DNA of 64,000 nucleotides from Cephalopachus bancanus (GCA_027257055.1 JAPVLO010000182.1:5580001-5644000), one strand, 5' to 3'. Shown: positions 24,101 to 36,658, counted from the stretch's first letter. Notes: a model not told the origin generated them from the sequence alone. Made by a program: numbers and translations.

Positions 24101-24384
24101 CTTTTTTTTTTTTAGTTGAAGTCTCACTCTGTCGCCCAGACTGGAGTGCAGTGGCCGTTCCCGGCCATTGCAGCCTCGACCTGCTGGGCTCCAGCGATCC
24201 TTGCGCCTCAGCCTTCCAAGTAGCTGGAGCTACAGGCGCGCGCTACCACGCCTGGCTCATTTTGATTTATTGTAGAGATGAGGTCTCGCCTGCCCAGGTG
24301 GGTCTCGAACCCGCGGGCTCAGGCAATCCACTCACCTCAGCCTCCCAAAGGCGTGGGATTACAGCTGAGCCACGGAGCCCAGCT
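24101..24384 (-). mobile_element. Alu, short left-arm subfamily
   Basis: Antisense full dimer (CGCCTGCCCAGGTGGG). Direct repeats TAAAAGTAATTTT flank it. It lies in the L1 5' UTR just past the mariner. Confidence 0.9.
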
Positions 24385-25837
24385 AAAAGTAATTTTTTAA
24401 GAGACAAGTCTGCTCCCACAGAAGGAATCAACATAAAACCCAGCAATACCAAAAGCCAAAGTGTTCTGACACCTACAAAAGATCCTAAGTAACAGATCCT
24501 AACCAGAATGAACTGTCCTAATGACAGAGAATTCAGCACATGGATAGCAAAGAAAATCAATGCGATCCAAGAGATAGCTGATACCCAAATTAAACAGGCC
24601 ACAAAAACAGTCTAAAAACTGGAAGCTGAGATGGCCATTTTAAGAAAGAACCAAACTAAACTTCTGGAACTGAAGAATTTGCTTCAGGAATATCAAATAG
24701 TCATAGCCTTAACGACAGATTACACCAGGTAGAAGAATTTCAGAGCTAGATAACAACCTTTAAATTAACCCAGACAAAAAATAAAAAGTAATTTTAATAA
24801 ACGAATCAAGCCTTCAAGAGATAAGAAATTATGTAAAGAAACCAAATCTATGTTTGAGTGGCATTCCTCACAGAGAAGGGGAAAATGAGAGCAATACGCA
24901 AAAAGCTTTTTAAATCATAATCCAAGAAAACTTCATCTATTTTGCTAGCGAGGTCACAATACAGACACAAAAAAATTCAGAGAATTTCTGAGAGGTACTA
25001 TATGAGATGATCATCCAGAACACACATAGTGACCAGACTATCTGAAAGAAATAAATCTTAAAGGCAGCTAGAGACAAGGGCAAACCACTTACCAAGGGAG
25101 ACTCAGTAGGATAACAGCAGACCTTGGGGCAGAAACATTACATGCCAGATGAGACTGGGTGCCCATTCCATCATTCTTAAGAAAAGCAATGCAAGCCAAG
25201 GATTTGCTACCCCGCCAAACTAAGCTTCATAAACGAAGGAGAAGTAAAGTCTTTCCCAGACAAGCAAGCACTAAAACAACATGTCAGCTCCAGATCAGCT
25301 CCACAATTAATGCTAAAGAGAGTTCTAAACATAGAAACAAAGGAATGATACCACCTAACATAAAAATACAAATCAAGAAATCTTACAAATCAGTAACAAA
25401 GCTGGGGGGTGAAGCAACTTTTTAACAATACTTTAACAGGAATAAATCCTCACATATCGATAACTTGAATAACACAAGAGATTTTTTTTAATGACCCATC
25501 CCTCTGCTATCTTCAGGAGATCCATCTCACTTTTAATGACACCAGTAGGCGCAAAGTAAAAAATAATAATAATAATAAAATACAAAGGATAAATGAGATG
25601 AAAGAATAAACAAAATCAACAGACTCTCTGCCCAGATGAACAAAGAAAACAGAGAAAGAAAATCCCAATAAATATAATCAGAAAACAAAAAAGATGACAT
25701 TACTACCATAGTAGAAGAAATGCAAAAGATTATCAAATTATTATAAACATCTGTATGCATGTAAGTCAGAAAATCTAGAGGAAGGGATAAATTCCTAGAT
25801 ACACAAAACCTCCTAAACTTTAAAGAGAAGGAAACTG

Positions 25838-26137
25838 GGCCGGGCTCGGTGGCTCAGCCTGTAATCCCAGCGCTTTGGGAGGCCGAGGTGAGCAGATTGC
25901 CTGAGCCCGCGGGTTCAAGACCCACCTGGGAAACTTGGCAAGACCTCATCTCTACATTAAATTAAAAAAAAAATTAGCTGGGCATGGTAGCGCGCGCCTA
26001 TAGTTCCAGCTACTCGGAAGGCTGAGGCAGAAGGATCGCTGGAGCCCAGCAGGCGAGGCTGCGGTGGCCAGGAGCGGCCACTGCACTCCAGTCTGAGCGA
26101 CAGAGTGAGAATCCAACTCAAAAAAAAAAGAGAGAGA
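25838..26137 (+). mobile_element. Alu, older local subfamily
   Basis: Full dimer with AAACTTGGCAAGACC. Direct repeats GAGAAGGAAACTG flank it (25,825-25,837 and 26,138-26,150). Inserted in L1 ORF2. Confidence 0.92.
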
Positions 26138-28080
26138 GAGAAGGAAACTGAAACCCTAAATAAATAATAAGCCACAAAATTGAATCATCAATAAAAAACT
26201 TACCTACTAAAAAATGGTCCTAGACCAAACAGATTATCAGCCAAATTCTACCACATGTACAAAAAGAGCTGGTAACATCCCTACTGAAATTGTTCTAAAG
26301 AATTGAGAAGGAGGAACTCCTCACTAACTCATTCTACAAAGGCAGTATCATCCTGATACTAAAAAATGGCAAAGACACAACAAATAAAGAAAATTGCAGG
26401 CTGATACTTTTGAAGAACATGGACAAAAAAATCCTCCTCAACAAAATACTAGCAAACAGCACCCAACAGGACATCAAAAAGGGCATTCCTCATGATCAGA
26501 TGCAAATCAACAAGTGTAATCAACCACATAAACAGAAGTAGAAACTTGAACCACATTATTTCAATAGATCCAGCACATTTGATACAATCCAACATCCTTT
26601 CATAATGAAACCTGCAGCCATCTAGGTATCAAAGGAATCTTAGAGCAATTTCTAAGAGAAAGAAAAGGTATCCAAATAGGAGAAAAAGGAAATCAAATTA
26701 TTACTCTTCACAGATGATATTATTCTATATCTAGAAAATCTTAAAGTTTCCACCAAAAGACTCCTAAACCTGATAAGTGACTTTAGTAAAGTCTTAATAT
26801 ACAAAATTGTTTTATAAAAATCAATTACTTTTTTATACACAAAAAAGCTAAGAATCAAGTCAAGAACACAATCTTATTTACAATAGCCACCCAAAAAAAA
26901 GAACACCTCAGAATTCATCTAACCAAGTAGGTGAAAGATTTCTACAATGAGAACTACTACACACTGCTGAAAGAAATCAAAGGTAACACAAATTAATGGA
27001 AAAGCATTCGTATTCATGGATTGAAAAAATCTAAATCCTTAAAATGTCCATACTGCCTAAAGCAACCTACAAATTCAACACAATCACTATTAAACTACTA
27101 GCATCATCTTTCACCGATTTAGAAAAATAATACTTAAATTAATATGAAACTAAAAAAAAGTCCAAATAGTAAAAAGAATCCAAAGTAAAAAGAACACAGT
27201 CAGAGGCATCACACTGCAGTACTTCAAATCTTACAAGGATACAGTAACCAAAACAGTATGGTACTGGTACATACATAGACATATAGACCAATGGAACAGA
27301 ACAGAGAACCCAGAAATAAAACTGCTGACCAACAACCAGCTGATCTCTGACAAAGTTGGCAAAAAGAAACACTGGGGAAAGAACATCCTATTTAATAAAT
27401 GTGCAGGGAAAACTCGTTAACCACATACAGAAGTAGGAAGCTGGGCCTGTATCCAGTAAATCAAAATAAATTAACGCAAAATAGATTAATGACTTAAATG
27501 TGAGACCTCAAACTATAAAACTCCTAGAAGAAAATCTAGAAGAAACACTCTTCTAGACACAGCCTAGGTAATTAATTCACCATGATCAAATCCTCAAAAG
27601 CAAATGTAGCAAAAACAGTACTGACAAGTGGGACCTAATTAAACCAAAGAACTTCTGCACAACAGAAGAAACCATCAACAGAGTAAACAAACAATATAAA
27701 GAATGGGAGAAAATATTTTCAAACTATGAGGGTGACAAAGAACTAATATCCGGGATATATACGAATCAACAGAAAAATAAAACACTAAAAGGTGGGCAAA
27801 AAAGTGAACACACACTTCTCAAAGGAAGATACACAAGTAGCCAACAAACATTTTTTAAAATGCTCAACATTATTAATCATCAGATAAATGCAAGTCAAAA
27901 CCACAATGAGATGCCATCTCACACCAGTCAGAATGGTTATTACTAACAAGTCAAAAAACAACAGATGTTGCTGCAATTGTGGAGAAAAGGGAACATTCAT
28001 ACACAGTTGGTGGGAATGTAAACTAGTTCAGCTTCTGTGGAAAACAAAGATTTCTCAAAGAGTTAAAAACAGATTTACCA

Positions 28081-28380
28081 GCCGGGCTCGGTGGCTCAGC
28101 CTGTAATCCCAGCACTTTGGGAGGTTGAGGTGAGTGGATTCCCTGAGCCCGTGGGTTTGAGACCCGCCTGGGCAACTTGGCGAGACCTCATCTCTACAAT
28201 AAATCAAAAACTAGCCGGGCGTGGTAGCGCATGCCTGTAGTTCCAGCTACTTGGAAGGCTGAGGCGGAAGGATCGCCGGAGCCCAGCAGGTCGAGGCTGC
28301 GGTGGCCAGGAGCGGCCACTGCACTCCAGTCTGGGTGACAGAGTGAGACTCCAACTCAAAAAAAAAAAAAAAAAAAAAAG
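28081..28380 (+). mobile_element. Alu, older local subfamily
   Basis: Full dimer with GGGCAACTTGGCGAGACC and a long poly-A. Flanked by AGATTTACCA repeats. Inserted in the L1 ORF2 3' region. Confidence 0.92.
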
Positions 28381-28839
28381 AAATAGATTTACCATTGACC
28401 TAGAAATTCCACTACTGGGTATATACCCAAAAGAGTGTAAATCATTCAACCAAAAACATGCCTGTACTGGTACATTTATCACAGAACTATTTACAATAGC
28501 CAAAACATGGAACCAACCAAGGTGTCCATCAAGGTGGACTGAAAAAAGAAAATGTGATACATATATACCATGGAGAACTACACAGCCATAAAGAAGAATG
28601 AAATCACATCCTTTGCAGCAACTTGGATGCAGCTGGAGGCCATTATTCTAAGCAAAGTAACACAGAAACCAAAAGTCGAACATCACATGTTCTTACTTGT
28701 ATGTGGGAGCTAAACACTGTACATAGAAGCATAAGGACAGGTAAAACAGACACTGGGGACTCCTAAAGGGAGAGGAAGTGAGACTGGTAAAGGCTCTTTC
28801 CAATTCTCATGCTTTACCTAACATTTTAAATCTCATTCA

Positions 28840-29095
28840 TTTTTTAGGTTTCAGCTAAAGGCCACCCCTGACCACCAAATTAAAATTAGGCCCTATTATT
28901 TTCTTATATTGTATCATTTTTTATTTCATCACAGCACTTATCTCAATTTGTAACTAAATACTTATTTGTGATTGTTTCATATGTCTCCCCAAGTAGAGTG
29001 CAAATCTCATGAGAACAAAGACCATGTCTGTTATGATCTTCATTACATGTCTAAGGCTAAATGAAGAATAAACATCTAAGTCTTAGTCAAATAGC
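28840..29095 (+). repeat. L2 LINE 3' end
   Basis: L2-like: TTCAGCTAAAGGCCACCCCT, then CTCATGAGAACAAAGACCAT and GTCTGTTATG, ending AATGAAGAATAAACATC. Confidence 0.65.
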
Positions 29096-29099
29096 TATT

Positions 29100-29770
29100 A
29101 TATTATAAATCTATAATCAAAGCAGAAGCAATAGAACACACTAGAGGAAGAACCAGTTATGCAACAAAATTGAAAGCACAAATGGGTGCAGATACAGAAG
29201 AGTGATCACAAGAATAAGATCCGTTTAGAGCAATATTAGAATGAATATGAGATGGAAGACACATAAAACAGCAAAGCAATTGTAGTAAATAAAGAAACTG
29301 GGGGAAAAATTATTTGACAAAGATTTTAATTACAGTTGACTTTAACTTGGTATGCACTACCCTAACTCTATAAACAAGCAACAAAAAGACAGTTGATATT
29401 TGAAGAGTTTGAAACTTGGACAATGAGATGGCTTTTAAATTTGTACCATAGAATAATCAGATTTGTGTTTTAAAGAAATACTCTAACAGCAATGTAGATA
29501 ATGAGTAAAAGGTGGTTGTCCTAGGAACAAAAAAATTGATTCTCAAGTTTTTGCAATTAGAACTGTTCAGAGAGATCTGGTCCAGAATTAAAGTCAAGAT
29601 ATAAGGGGTACCACAGACTGTATTTGAGCAATACATGTGTAAAAAGTGAGTTTAGGCTTGAGACTGCCGAGGGAATAATAGAGAAACACTAACAAGTGTA
29701 AACCTAAGAAAATATCATCAAAGCAGAATGTAAAGTGTAGCAAGAAAACAAAGCAATAAGAATGAGAGAT
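29100..29770. other. SYCP1 intron, probable old repeat, unidentified
   Basis: The purine-rich character suggests a degraded repeat, but I cannot assign it. No exon was seen. Confidence 0.35.
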
Positions 29771-29773
29771 GTT

Positions 29774-30056
29774 TGCCAGGCATGTTGGCTCTTGTCTATA
29801 ATCCCAGCACTTTGGGAGGCCAAGGCAGGAGGATTACTTGAGACCGGGAGTTGAGTACCAGCCTGAGCCACAGTGAGACTCCATCTCTAAAAAAAAATTT
29901 TAAATTAGCTGGATGTAGTGGCATGCACCTAAAGTCCTATGTACTCAGGAGGTTAAAACAAAAGGATCACTTGAATCCAGGAGTTCAAGGATGCAGTGAG
30001 GCATGATCACACCACTGCGCTCCAGCCTGAGCAACAGGCTGTCTCTTAAAAAAAAA
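29774..30056 (+). mobile_element. AluJ-like old dimer
   Basis: Diverged Alu lacking the local subfamily changes (GAGGATTACTTGAGACCGGG; GCGCTCCAGCCTGAGCAACA). Flanked by AAGAATGAGAGATGTT and AAGAATGAGGGACGTT. Confidence 0.88.
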
Positions 30057-30059
30057 AAG

Positions 30060-31244
30060 AATGAGGGACGTTAGGATAAGAAAAAAGGTTATGGAAGAAA
30101 TGCAAGGCAAATAAAAGCTTAGCTAAATGCAGCAAACAAGGTGAGTAAAGAGGAGGACAAATGAGCATAAACTGAAGCACAGTTTGATGATTAACTGAAA
30201 AATACAATTTGTGTTCCATTATGCTCTTCATATGCATCCTTTGCAGGACTAAAACAATGTGCTTGAAACTCAAAAATCCAGAAAGATAAAATAAGGTCTT
30301 GAACTGTTTTTGGTTTATGGAAATAAAGAAAAAGGGAAAGATTAAAAAGATATTTAAGGTTTAGGAATTCTTAAATTAGTCAGATTTTATAAATTAGGTA
30401 ATAAGAGTTAAAAAAAAAAAAAAACAGTAGCATCAGACAATCAATTAAAAGAGAAGCACAGGGAAAAAGAAGAGTTCAGAATATCCGCAAGATTTCTGGT
30501 TTTGAAAACGATGCTATTAGCCAAACAAAGAAGTAAACTAATGTTGATACCATGTCACTGCAATGCCACTCTCCTATATATGTTTCCATCAGCTTCTACA
30601 ACTATCCAAAGTCTCTCTATAACATTAAAATCTACCATTTAAAATCAACCTCGGCTGTAAAGCCTTTCCCAATTATGTAGTTCACGTTGATCTGTTAGGC
30701 TTCCTCTTGGTATCACTATCAACACATCTTCATCAATAAGAAGTCTATAAGTAGGTACCCTCAAATATATATGTATAAAACACAAATATTTATATTTATA
30801 TAAATGTATAAATCCATGTTATAAACTAATGTTTATAAATATAAACTTATAAAACACAAATATATAAGTTCAATATAAAACATGTATAAAACACTAAAGA
30901 TAAATAAAAATATAAGTTCTAATATTTTCTTCCCTTTATTCTAATGGAATTTTTGCTCACCCCTATTTTTGGATACCATTACTCTAATGGTTTTATTCAA
31001 AGTTTTACCCACAATAATTGGAAACTTCTCAAAAGCTTGGTATTTCATTCCTAAGACAATGCGAAAAAACAAATACTGTTTCACACTTCTAGAATCTCTT
31101 TTCAAACTTCTCATCATGTATTGCTCTATTATGAGAAAGTCATGTTGTACAACCGAATTTTTAATATAACAAATACAAGCCACTAATTTTCAATATTAGA
31201 CTAAATTGCTATAAATAAATATTCATTAAAGATACTTTAGGGAC
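30060..31244. other. SYCP1 intron, AT-rich, nothing recognised
   Basis: Contains an AT-rich tract at 30,760-30,920 with simple TATAAA-type repeats. No exon was seen. Confidence 0.45.
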
Positions 31245-31258
31245 CAAAATTATTTCTT

Positions 31259-31549
31259 TTTTTTTTTTTTTTTTTGAGTTGGAGTCTCACTCTGTCGCCC
31301 AGACTGGAGTGCAGTGGCCGCTCCAGGCCACCACAGCCTCGACCAGCTGGACTCCAGCGATCCTTCCGCCTCAGCCTTCCGAGTAGCTGGAATTACAGGC
31401 ATGCGCTACCACGCCCGGCTGATTTTTTAATTTATTGTAGAGATGAGGTCTCGCTGCCCAGGCAGGTCTCAAACCCGCGGGCTCAGGCAATCCACTCACC
31501 TCAGCCTCCCAAAGGTGCGGGATTACAGGCTGAGCCACCGAGCCCGGCT
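31259..31549 (-). mobile_element. Alu, short left-arm subfamily
   Basis: Antisense full dimer close to consensus. Direct repeats CAAAATTATTTCTT flank it (31,245-31,258 and 31,550-31,563). Confidence 0.93.
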
Positions 31550-31611
31550 CAAAATTATTTCTTAGCCTACAACATTTAATCAAACAATTCTAAAGAAAGT
31601 AGCTATATATA

Positions 31612-31916
31612 GGCCGGGTTCCATGGCTCAGCCTGTAATCCCAGCACTTTGGAAGGCTGAGACAAGTGGATTGCCTGAGCCCGTGGGTTCGAGACCCACC
31701 TGGGCAACTTAGGAGACCTACCATAAATCTCTCCGCAATATCTCTACAATAAATCAAAAATTAGCCAGGCATGGCAGCATGCTCCTGTAGTTCTGGCTAC
31801 TAGGAAGGCTGAGGTGGAAGGATCGCCAGAGGCTAGCAGGTCTAGGCTGCGATGGCCAGGAGCATGCCACTGCACTGTAATCTGGGTGACAGAGTGAGAC
31901 ACCAACTCAAAAAAAA
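31612..31916 (+). mobile_element. Alu, older local subfamily
   Basis: Sense full dimer with GGGCAACTTAGGAGACC and an internal extra segment near 31,720-31,745. It faces the antisense Alu 62 bp upstream. Confidence 0.9.
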
Positions 31917-32087
31917 AGAAAGTAGACATATGCAATTATTTAAAATACTGCTTTATCCTTTAAAGGAAGAATAAAAAATTGAATGGCTTATATCACAATC
32001 ATTCTAATATAAAATAATACTAAAAAAGTAAAATGATTTGAATTAGACAGCAGTATTTTGGATGACCAAGGGCTAATCTATAATAAA

Positions 32088-32374
32088 GCCGGGCTCGGTG
32101 GCTCAGCCTGTAATTCCGTGACTTTGGGAGGCTGAGGTGAGTGGATTTCCTGAGCCTGTGGGTTCGAGACCCGCCTGGGCAGCGAGACCTCCTCTATACA
32201 ATAAATCAAAAAATCAGCTGGGCATGGTAGCGCATGCCTGTAATTCCGGCTACTCAGAAGGCTGAGGCGAAAGGATCGCCGGAGCCCAGCAGGCGAGGCT
32301 GCGGTGGCCGGGAGCAGCCACTGCACTCCAGTCTGGGAGACCGAAGTGAGACTCCAACTAAAAAAAAAAAAAAA
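32088..32374 (+). mobile_element. Alu, short left-arm subfamily
   Basis: Full dimer (GGGCAGCGAGACC). Flanked by AATCTATAATAAA and AATCTGTAATAAA. Confidence 0.92.
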
Positions 32375-32744
32375 ATCTGTAATAAAAACTCAAGCACTGC
32401 AAAAAGAAAAGCACAAATATGGTTCAAAAGTTTAACCAAATAGCCTAACTACTTGTGAAATGTTATGTACACATTTCAAACACTAAACATAATAGTGGCA
32501 ATTATTTTAATTATACAAGTATTTATAGCTATTAAAGCTTATATAAAGCTAAGAAACTTTTTAATTTACTAAAATAATTCTCACTGAAATTAGAAAATGT
32601 TTGTATTTTTGCTATTCTCCACATCTGAAGATATAAAGATTTATAAATATGAAGTATATATTATTAGAATTAGCTACCATAAAGAATTACTCTCTCCTTT
32701 GGCCATGAAAGCTGATGACTATTAATACTGTATGATAAAAGGAT

Positions 32745-33029
32745 CACCAGGCGTGGTGGCTCCCATCTATAATGCCAGCACTTTAAGAGCCCAAGGCCAA
32801 AGGACGGTCTCAGCTCAGGAGTCTGAGACCAGTTTAGGAAACATGGCAAGACCTCATATCTCCACAATAAATAAAAAAATCAGCCAGGCGTGGTGGCTGT
32901 AACTGTGTTTCCTGAAATTTGGAAAGCTGAAGCAGAAGGATCTCCTGAGTCCAGTAGGTCAAGGTTGCAGTAGCCATAATCGTGCCACTGTCCTCCTCCC
33001 TGGGTGACACAGTGACTCAAAAGAAAAAA
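32745..33029 (+). mobile_element. Old diverged Alu
   Basis: Dimer with many changes: CACCAGGCGTGGTGGCTCCC to CCTGGGTGACACAGTGACTC. Confidence 0.82.
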
Positions 33030-33122
33030 AGTTCACATTTTCCTATAAGTAGTTAATAATCCAACATAGGAAAAGCAATGACATTTCAAAAGTAATTGTT
33101 GTATTAAAAATTCAACTGCACA

Positions 33123-33419
33123 GCCAGGCGCAGTGGTTCAAGCCCATAATCCCAGCACTTGGGAGGCCGAGGCAAAAAGACTGCCCTGAGTCCAGGGATT
33201 CGAGATCAGCCTGTGCAACTTGATGAAAGCTCATCTCTACAATAAAATTTTTAAAAAATTAGCTGGGGGTGGTGGCATGTGCCTGTAGTTCCAGTTACTT
33301 GGAAGGCTGTGGCAGAGGGATCTCCTGACCCCGGCAGGTTAAGGCTGTGGTGGCTGGGAGTGTGCCACTACACTCCAACCTGGGTGACAGAGTGAGACTC
33401 TGACTCAGAAAAAAAAAAA
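33123..33419 (+). mobile_element. Alu, older
   Basis: Dimer with GTGCAACTTGATGAAAGC. Direct repeats AAAATTCAACTGCACA flank it. Confidence 0.9.
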
Positions 33420-33689
33420 AATTCAACTGCACAATGTTATTTTCTCATAATAGAGCAAAACGTTATGAAAAGTTAGTTTGAATAAGGAAGTCTAGAATTG
33501 TGATACAATACGATGTGCTTTTTAGCATTGTCTTAGATGTTGTGGGAAGATATACAAGTCATTTCAAAATATACAAATATTTTGCACTAGGAACTATTAA
33601 GGTCTCTGAATCCTAAAATAAGGAAAATAGAATATAAACTTCACTTAGGCTCCTTTTACACTTCTAGACAACTGAATACTCTTTCTTTC

Positions 33690-33993
33690 TTTGTCTTTCT
33701 TTTTTGAGACAAGGTCTCGCTCTGTTACTGGAGCACAGACTGGCGTGCAGTGGCGCGATCACAGCTCACTGCAGCCTTGAACTCCTGGACTCAAGTGATC
33801 CTCCTGCCTTGGTCTCCTGAGTGACTGGGAACTCAGGCATGTACCATCACACCCAGTTAATTATTTTATTCTTTGTAGAGACAGGATCTTGCTCTGTTGC
33901 CTGGGCTGGTCTCAAACACCTGGCTTCAAGTGGCCCTCCCACCTCAGTCTCTCAAAGCACTGGGATTAGAGGCATGAACCACTGGACCCAGGC
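33690..33993 (-). mobile_element. AluJ-like old dimer
   Basis: Antisense Alu ending in GAGACAAGGTCTCGCTCTGT rather than the local GAGTTGGAGTCTCACTC form, so it predates the local subfamily. Confidence 0.87.
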
Positions 33994-34152
33994 CAGAATA
34001 GTCTCTTTCTTAAGGTTTAAATTCTCTAAAAATTATCAAATAATCACTACTGGCACATAACAGAGGAGAAATTATATTTTATTCTAAAGTAGAGTTTGTG
34101 TTTTCCTAATTAGCTAATATTATCAAAGTACACATTATTCTCTAAGTCTTAC

Positions 34153-34220
34153 CCAGTTCATTTGATTTCTTTTGAAGCTCCATGGTAAGTATTTTCAATT
34201 CATCTTCATTTTTTTCCAGT
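34153..34220 (-). CDS. SYCP1: SYCP1 exon, central coiled coil
   Basis: The 68-nt exon supplies the last base of an arginine codon, then reads LEKNEDELKILTMELQKKS followed by NEL, and leaves one G in phase 1. The acceptor is TTTTGCAAG and the donor CTGG|GTAAGA, a strong match to the donor consensus. It is nearly identical to the matching human segment. The intron that follows is about 17 kb and contains the long L1 at 21.7-28.8 kb. Confidence 0.94.
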
Positions 34221-35583
34221 CTTGCAAAATATATTATTTTACAATGTAAAATAACATTTTAGTCAGAATTCATCTAATAACTAAAATTGGTGCAATTTAG
34301 CAAATTGATATATCTTCGCATAGTTCCACCCACTCAACTATTAAACATTTATGAGTACCTACTCTGTATCATATATTGTAACATTTCAAAATAAGATATT
34401 ACTATTATAAAGACAAAATTGTATATTCACTGCATTTATATAAAACCTTAAAGCTTATCATTATAATTTGTCTCTTAGCTATTGATGATAATTAAATTAA
34501 TGCATCCTAGAACTTTGAAAGAGATTGAATATGTAACAACTATTATACTGAATTCTGCCTTAGGAACAATATAATTATGAAAACAACATAATCATGAGAA
34601 AAATGTATAATTTACTTAACATCTCTGACCTTCTGTTTCCTCAAAGTAGAAAACTGAGGTAATAGAGACAGATGAATCTAAGGTGACTTATAATTTTAAA
34701 AGTTAAAAATTGCCTAGAGAGGACAATAAAAATATATTAGATTAAAGGAACTAGAAAAGTTAGCTTTTCCTTCACCAGGCACAAGCAGTAGAGAAGAAAT
34801 TCTGCTAGGCCTAACCTATGACTTCAGAGAGAAACCAAAAAAGAGAGAAACCATTAGGTTTGGTTTATTCTACCAGACTTAAATAACTCAAATGTTAATG
34901 AGGCATAAAATAATTACGCAGACCTCCTAACACTTCCTTAATATTCACATAAAGTAGTAAAAAAAAAAGAATGAGTCTTCAACACTCAAGTTTTGGACAC
35001 ACTGCTGTTTACATGAAATGAAAATAAACAGTTTATTTTATATATAATCATATGCATTAAGCCATTAATTTAATACATCATTGATATAAAATTAATTATA
35101 CAGTCTATATTAATAAAATTGATAATTATCTATTAATTAATTTACTAAATTATAGAGTAGTCCTACTCTACACAAGGCTAGTTACTAAATTAATAAATCA
35201 GAAAGAAAGTTACAGACTGTAGTAAAACAAACCCCACAGCCTGGTAGTTGTTTCTATGAAATTAATAATAATCTATGGTTTAATTAAGTAGGTCATATCA
35301 CTGCATCAGCCCTTATGAGCTTGTTTATATAGCTTGACGCTAGGGCAAAGCATGCATAAGAACTGACTTAGAGAATACCTGCTCTTAAATCTTTTCCTAA
35401 AATACCTGCCTACCCAATACAAATTTTTAAAGTGTATTCCCACTTTATACATTATAAACAGAGACTAGGTTACAGTTGTTATAGAAATTACACATTAGCT
35501 GATAATGAATAGGAAATGGCCCTCAATATTAGGAGTAAATTGTTTTTATACATTTTATTTATTAAAAATAATAAATATTTTAC
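34221..35583. other. SYCP1 intron, AT-rich
   Basis: No exon or confident repeat seen. An ATTTATGAGTACCTACTCTG block at 34,350 may be an old LINE scrap. Confidence 0.4.
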
Positions 35584-35768
35584 CTTTGCTGTTCTGTACT
35601 CAATGATTCTTTCAAGGTGCAGATAGTAGTATTAAGTTCAGTAACCACAAATGAATTAGTAGCTTTAGTTTTATTAAATTCATCCATTTGAGCTTCTTTT
35701 TCTTCAGTGAGCTGATTAATTGTTTTTGTTGCTATCTGTAAATCTTCCTCTAAAGCTTTTTGAGTATT
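35584..35768 (-). CDS. SYCP1: SYCP1 exon, central coiled coil
   Basis: The 185-nt exon has an acceptor ending TTTAG and a donor AAAG|GTA. It reads NTQKALEEDLQIATKTINQL at the start and contains TEEKEAQMDEFNKTK and SFVVTELNTTICTLKESLS, ending TEQQR. The open frame spans the whole exon, starting in phase 0 and leaving two bases (AG) that complete an arginine with the next exon. Composition is rich in E, K, Q and L, as expected for a coiled-coil rod. Part of this exon (35,689-35,735) has a diverged second copy at 37,811-37,857. Confidence 0.95.
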
Positions 35769-36194
35769 CTAAATGAAGTAATGTATAGTATAAAACAAAA
35801 GCAATAATCCAAAGACTTTATAGGAAAAAGATGAATTCATCTGCTTCTGTAAAATTGCTACCCTTTTTCCCCTCTACATCTTCCTAACCATCATCCTTTC
35901 TCCTCCTCACCCTGAAATGACAACCCAGTACTCTTATTTCAAGCTACCATTCTCCAAATTCCACTGATATATCCAACTACTCCATGGAGTCTTTCTAGCC
36001 AATCCAGTTACATTGTTCTTTCAATTCTTAGAACTATTATAGCAAATTGCCTGAACTCAGTTGTTACCTTGTATTTTAGTTACACTTTTGATACGCTTTT
36101 ATCCAATATCTAATTAAATTATAGAATGTTGTAAACTAGGATTGTGTCACATCTATTTGAAGTCCCAAGTCCTTGTATATAGAAATTAGTATTC

Positions 36195-36484
36195 GGCCAG
36201 GAACGGTAGCTCAAGCTGGTAATCCCAGCACTTTTGGAGGCCAAGGCGAGGGAATGCCTGAGCTCACAGGATCACGAACAGCCTGCGCATCTTGGAGAGA
36301 CCTCATTTCTACAATAAATCAAAAAATTAGCTGGATATAGTAGCACACGCCAGTAGTTCTGGCTACTTGTATGGCTGAGACAGAAGGATCACTTAAGCCC
36401 ACCAGGTCGATGCTGGCGTGGCCATGAGCGTGCCACTGCACTCCAGCCTAGGCAATGGAGTGAGACTCCAACTCAAAAAAAAAA
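36195..36484 (+). mobile_element. Alu, older diverged
   Basis: Dimer starting GGCCAGGAACGGTAGCTC. Flanked by AATTAGTATTC repeats. It lies 80 bp from a SYCP1 exon, in the intron following it. Confidence 0.9.
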
Positions 36485-36564
36485 GGAATTAGTATTCAAC
36501 AGATATTTGTTGACTGATTAATAGTGCAAACCTTATCACACACTAATCAATTCTTAAATCATAC

Positions 36565-36658
36565 CATGCTTCTTTCCAAGGACACTTTAATGTCTTCTAG
36601 TTCTGAAGTCAAATAATCTGCTTCTCATTTGATTCTTTTAAGTTTTCATTCTGTAATT
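36565..36658 (-). CDS. SYCP1: SYCP1 exon, central coiled coil, with 1-nt frameshift
   Basis: This is the 5'-most SYCP1 exon found. The acceptor is a pyrimidine-rich tract ending TTTTAG and the donor is ATG|GTATGA. The first part reads LQNENLKESNEKQ in one frame. The second part reads LTSELEDIKVSLERSM in another frame. Both match adjacent parts of human SYCP1. The exon is 94 nt, but 95 are needed to join the neighbouring exons in phase (enter phase 2, leave phase 0), so one base is missing near 36,615-36,622, just after the EKQ codons. Without that base the reading frame meets a TGA at once. The deletion could be a sequencing error, an assembly error or a real lesion. Confidence 0.88.

Larger units (their letters stand above)
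21716..28795 (+). mobile_element. Long L1 element with 5' UTR, ORF1 and ORF2 remnants
   Basis: Begins GGGGCAGCTCCAAGATGGC, the usual L1 5' end with a YY1-type motif. The 5' UTR runs to about 24,500, interrupted by a mariner. ORF1 remnants lie at about 24,500-25,420. ORF2 follows from 25,440 with an internal deletion near 25,535, an [13 protein letters not shown] reverse-transcriptase motif at about 26,700, and the C-terminal region to 28,600. Frames are heavily broken. Two further Alus lie in ORF2. The 3' end is cut short at about 28,795 with no poly-A. Confidence 0.8.
1986..36658 (-). other. SYCP1: SYCP1 gene, internal portion (nine exons)
   Basis: Nine minus-strand exons read in order as the central coiled-coil region of synaptonemal complex protein 1. 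This protein forms the transverse filaments that zip paired homologous chromosomes during meiotic prophase. The assignment rests on residue-level similarity to human SYCP1 recalled from memory, on splice signals at every boundary, and on agreeing phases across all eight junctions. Introns range from about 0.8 kb to 17 kb and are filled with repeats. The 5' exons (beyond 36,658) and 3' exons (below 1,986) were not found. One exon has a single-base deletion, so this is either the real gene with a sequence error or a decayed duplicate. The intact remainder and retained introns rule out a processed copy. Confidence 0.9.
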
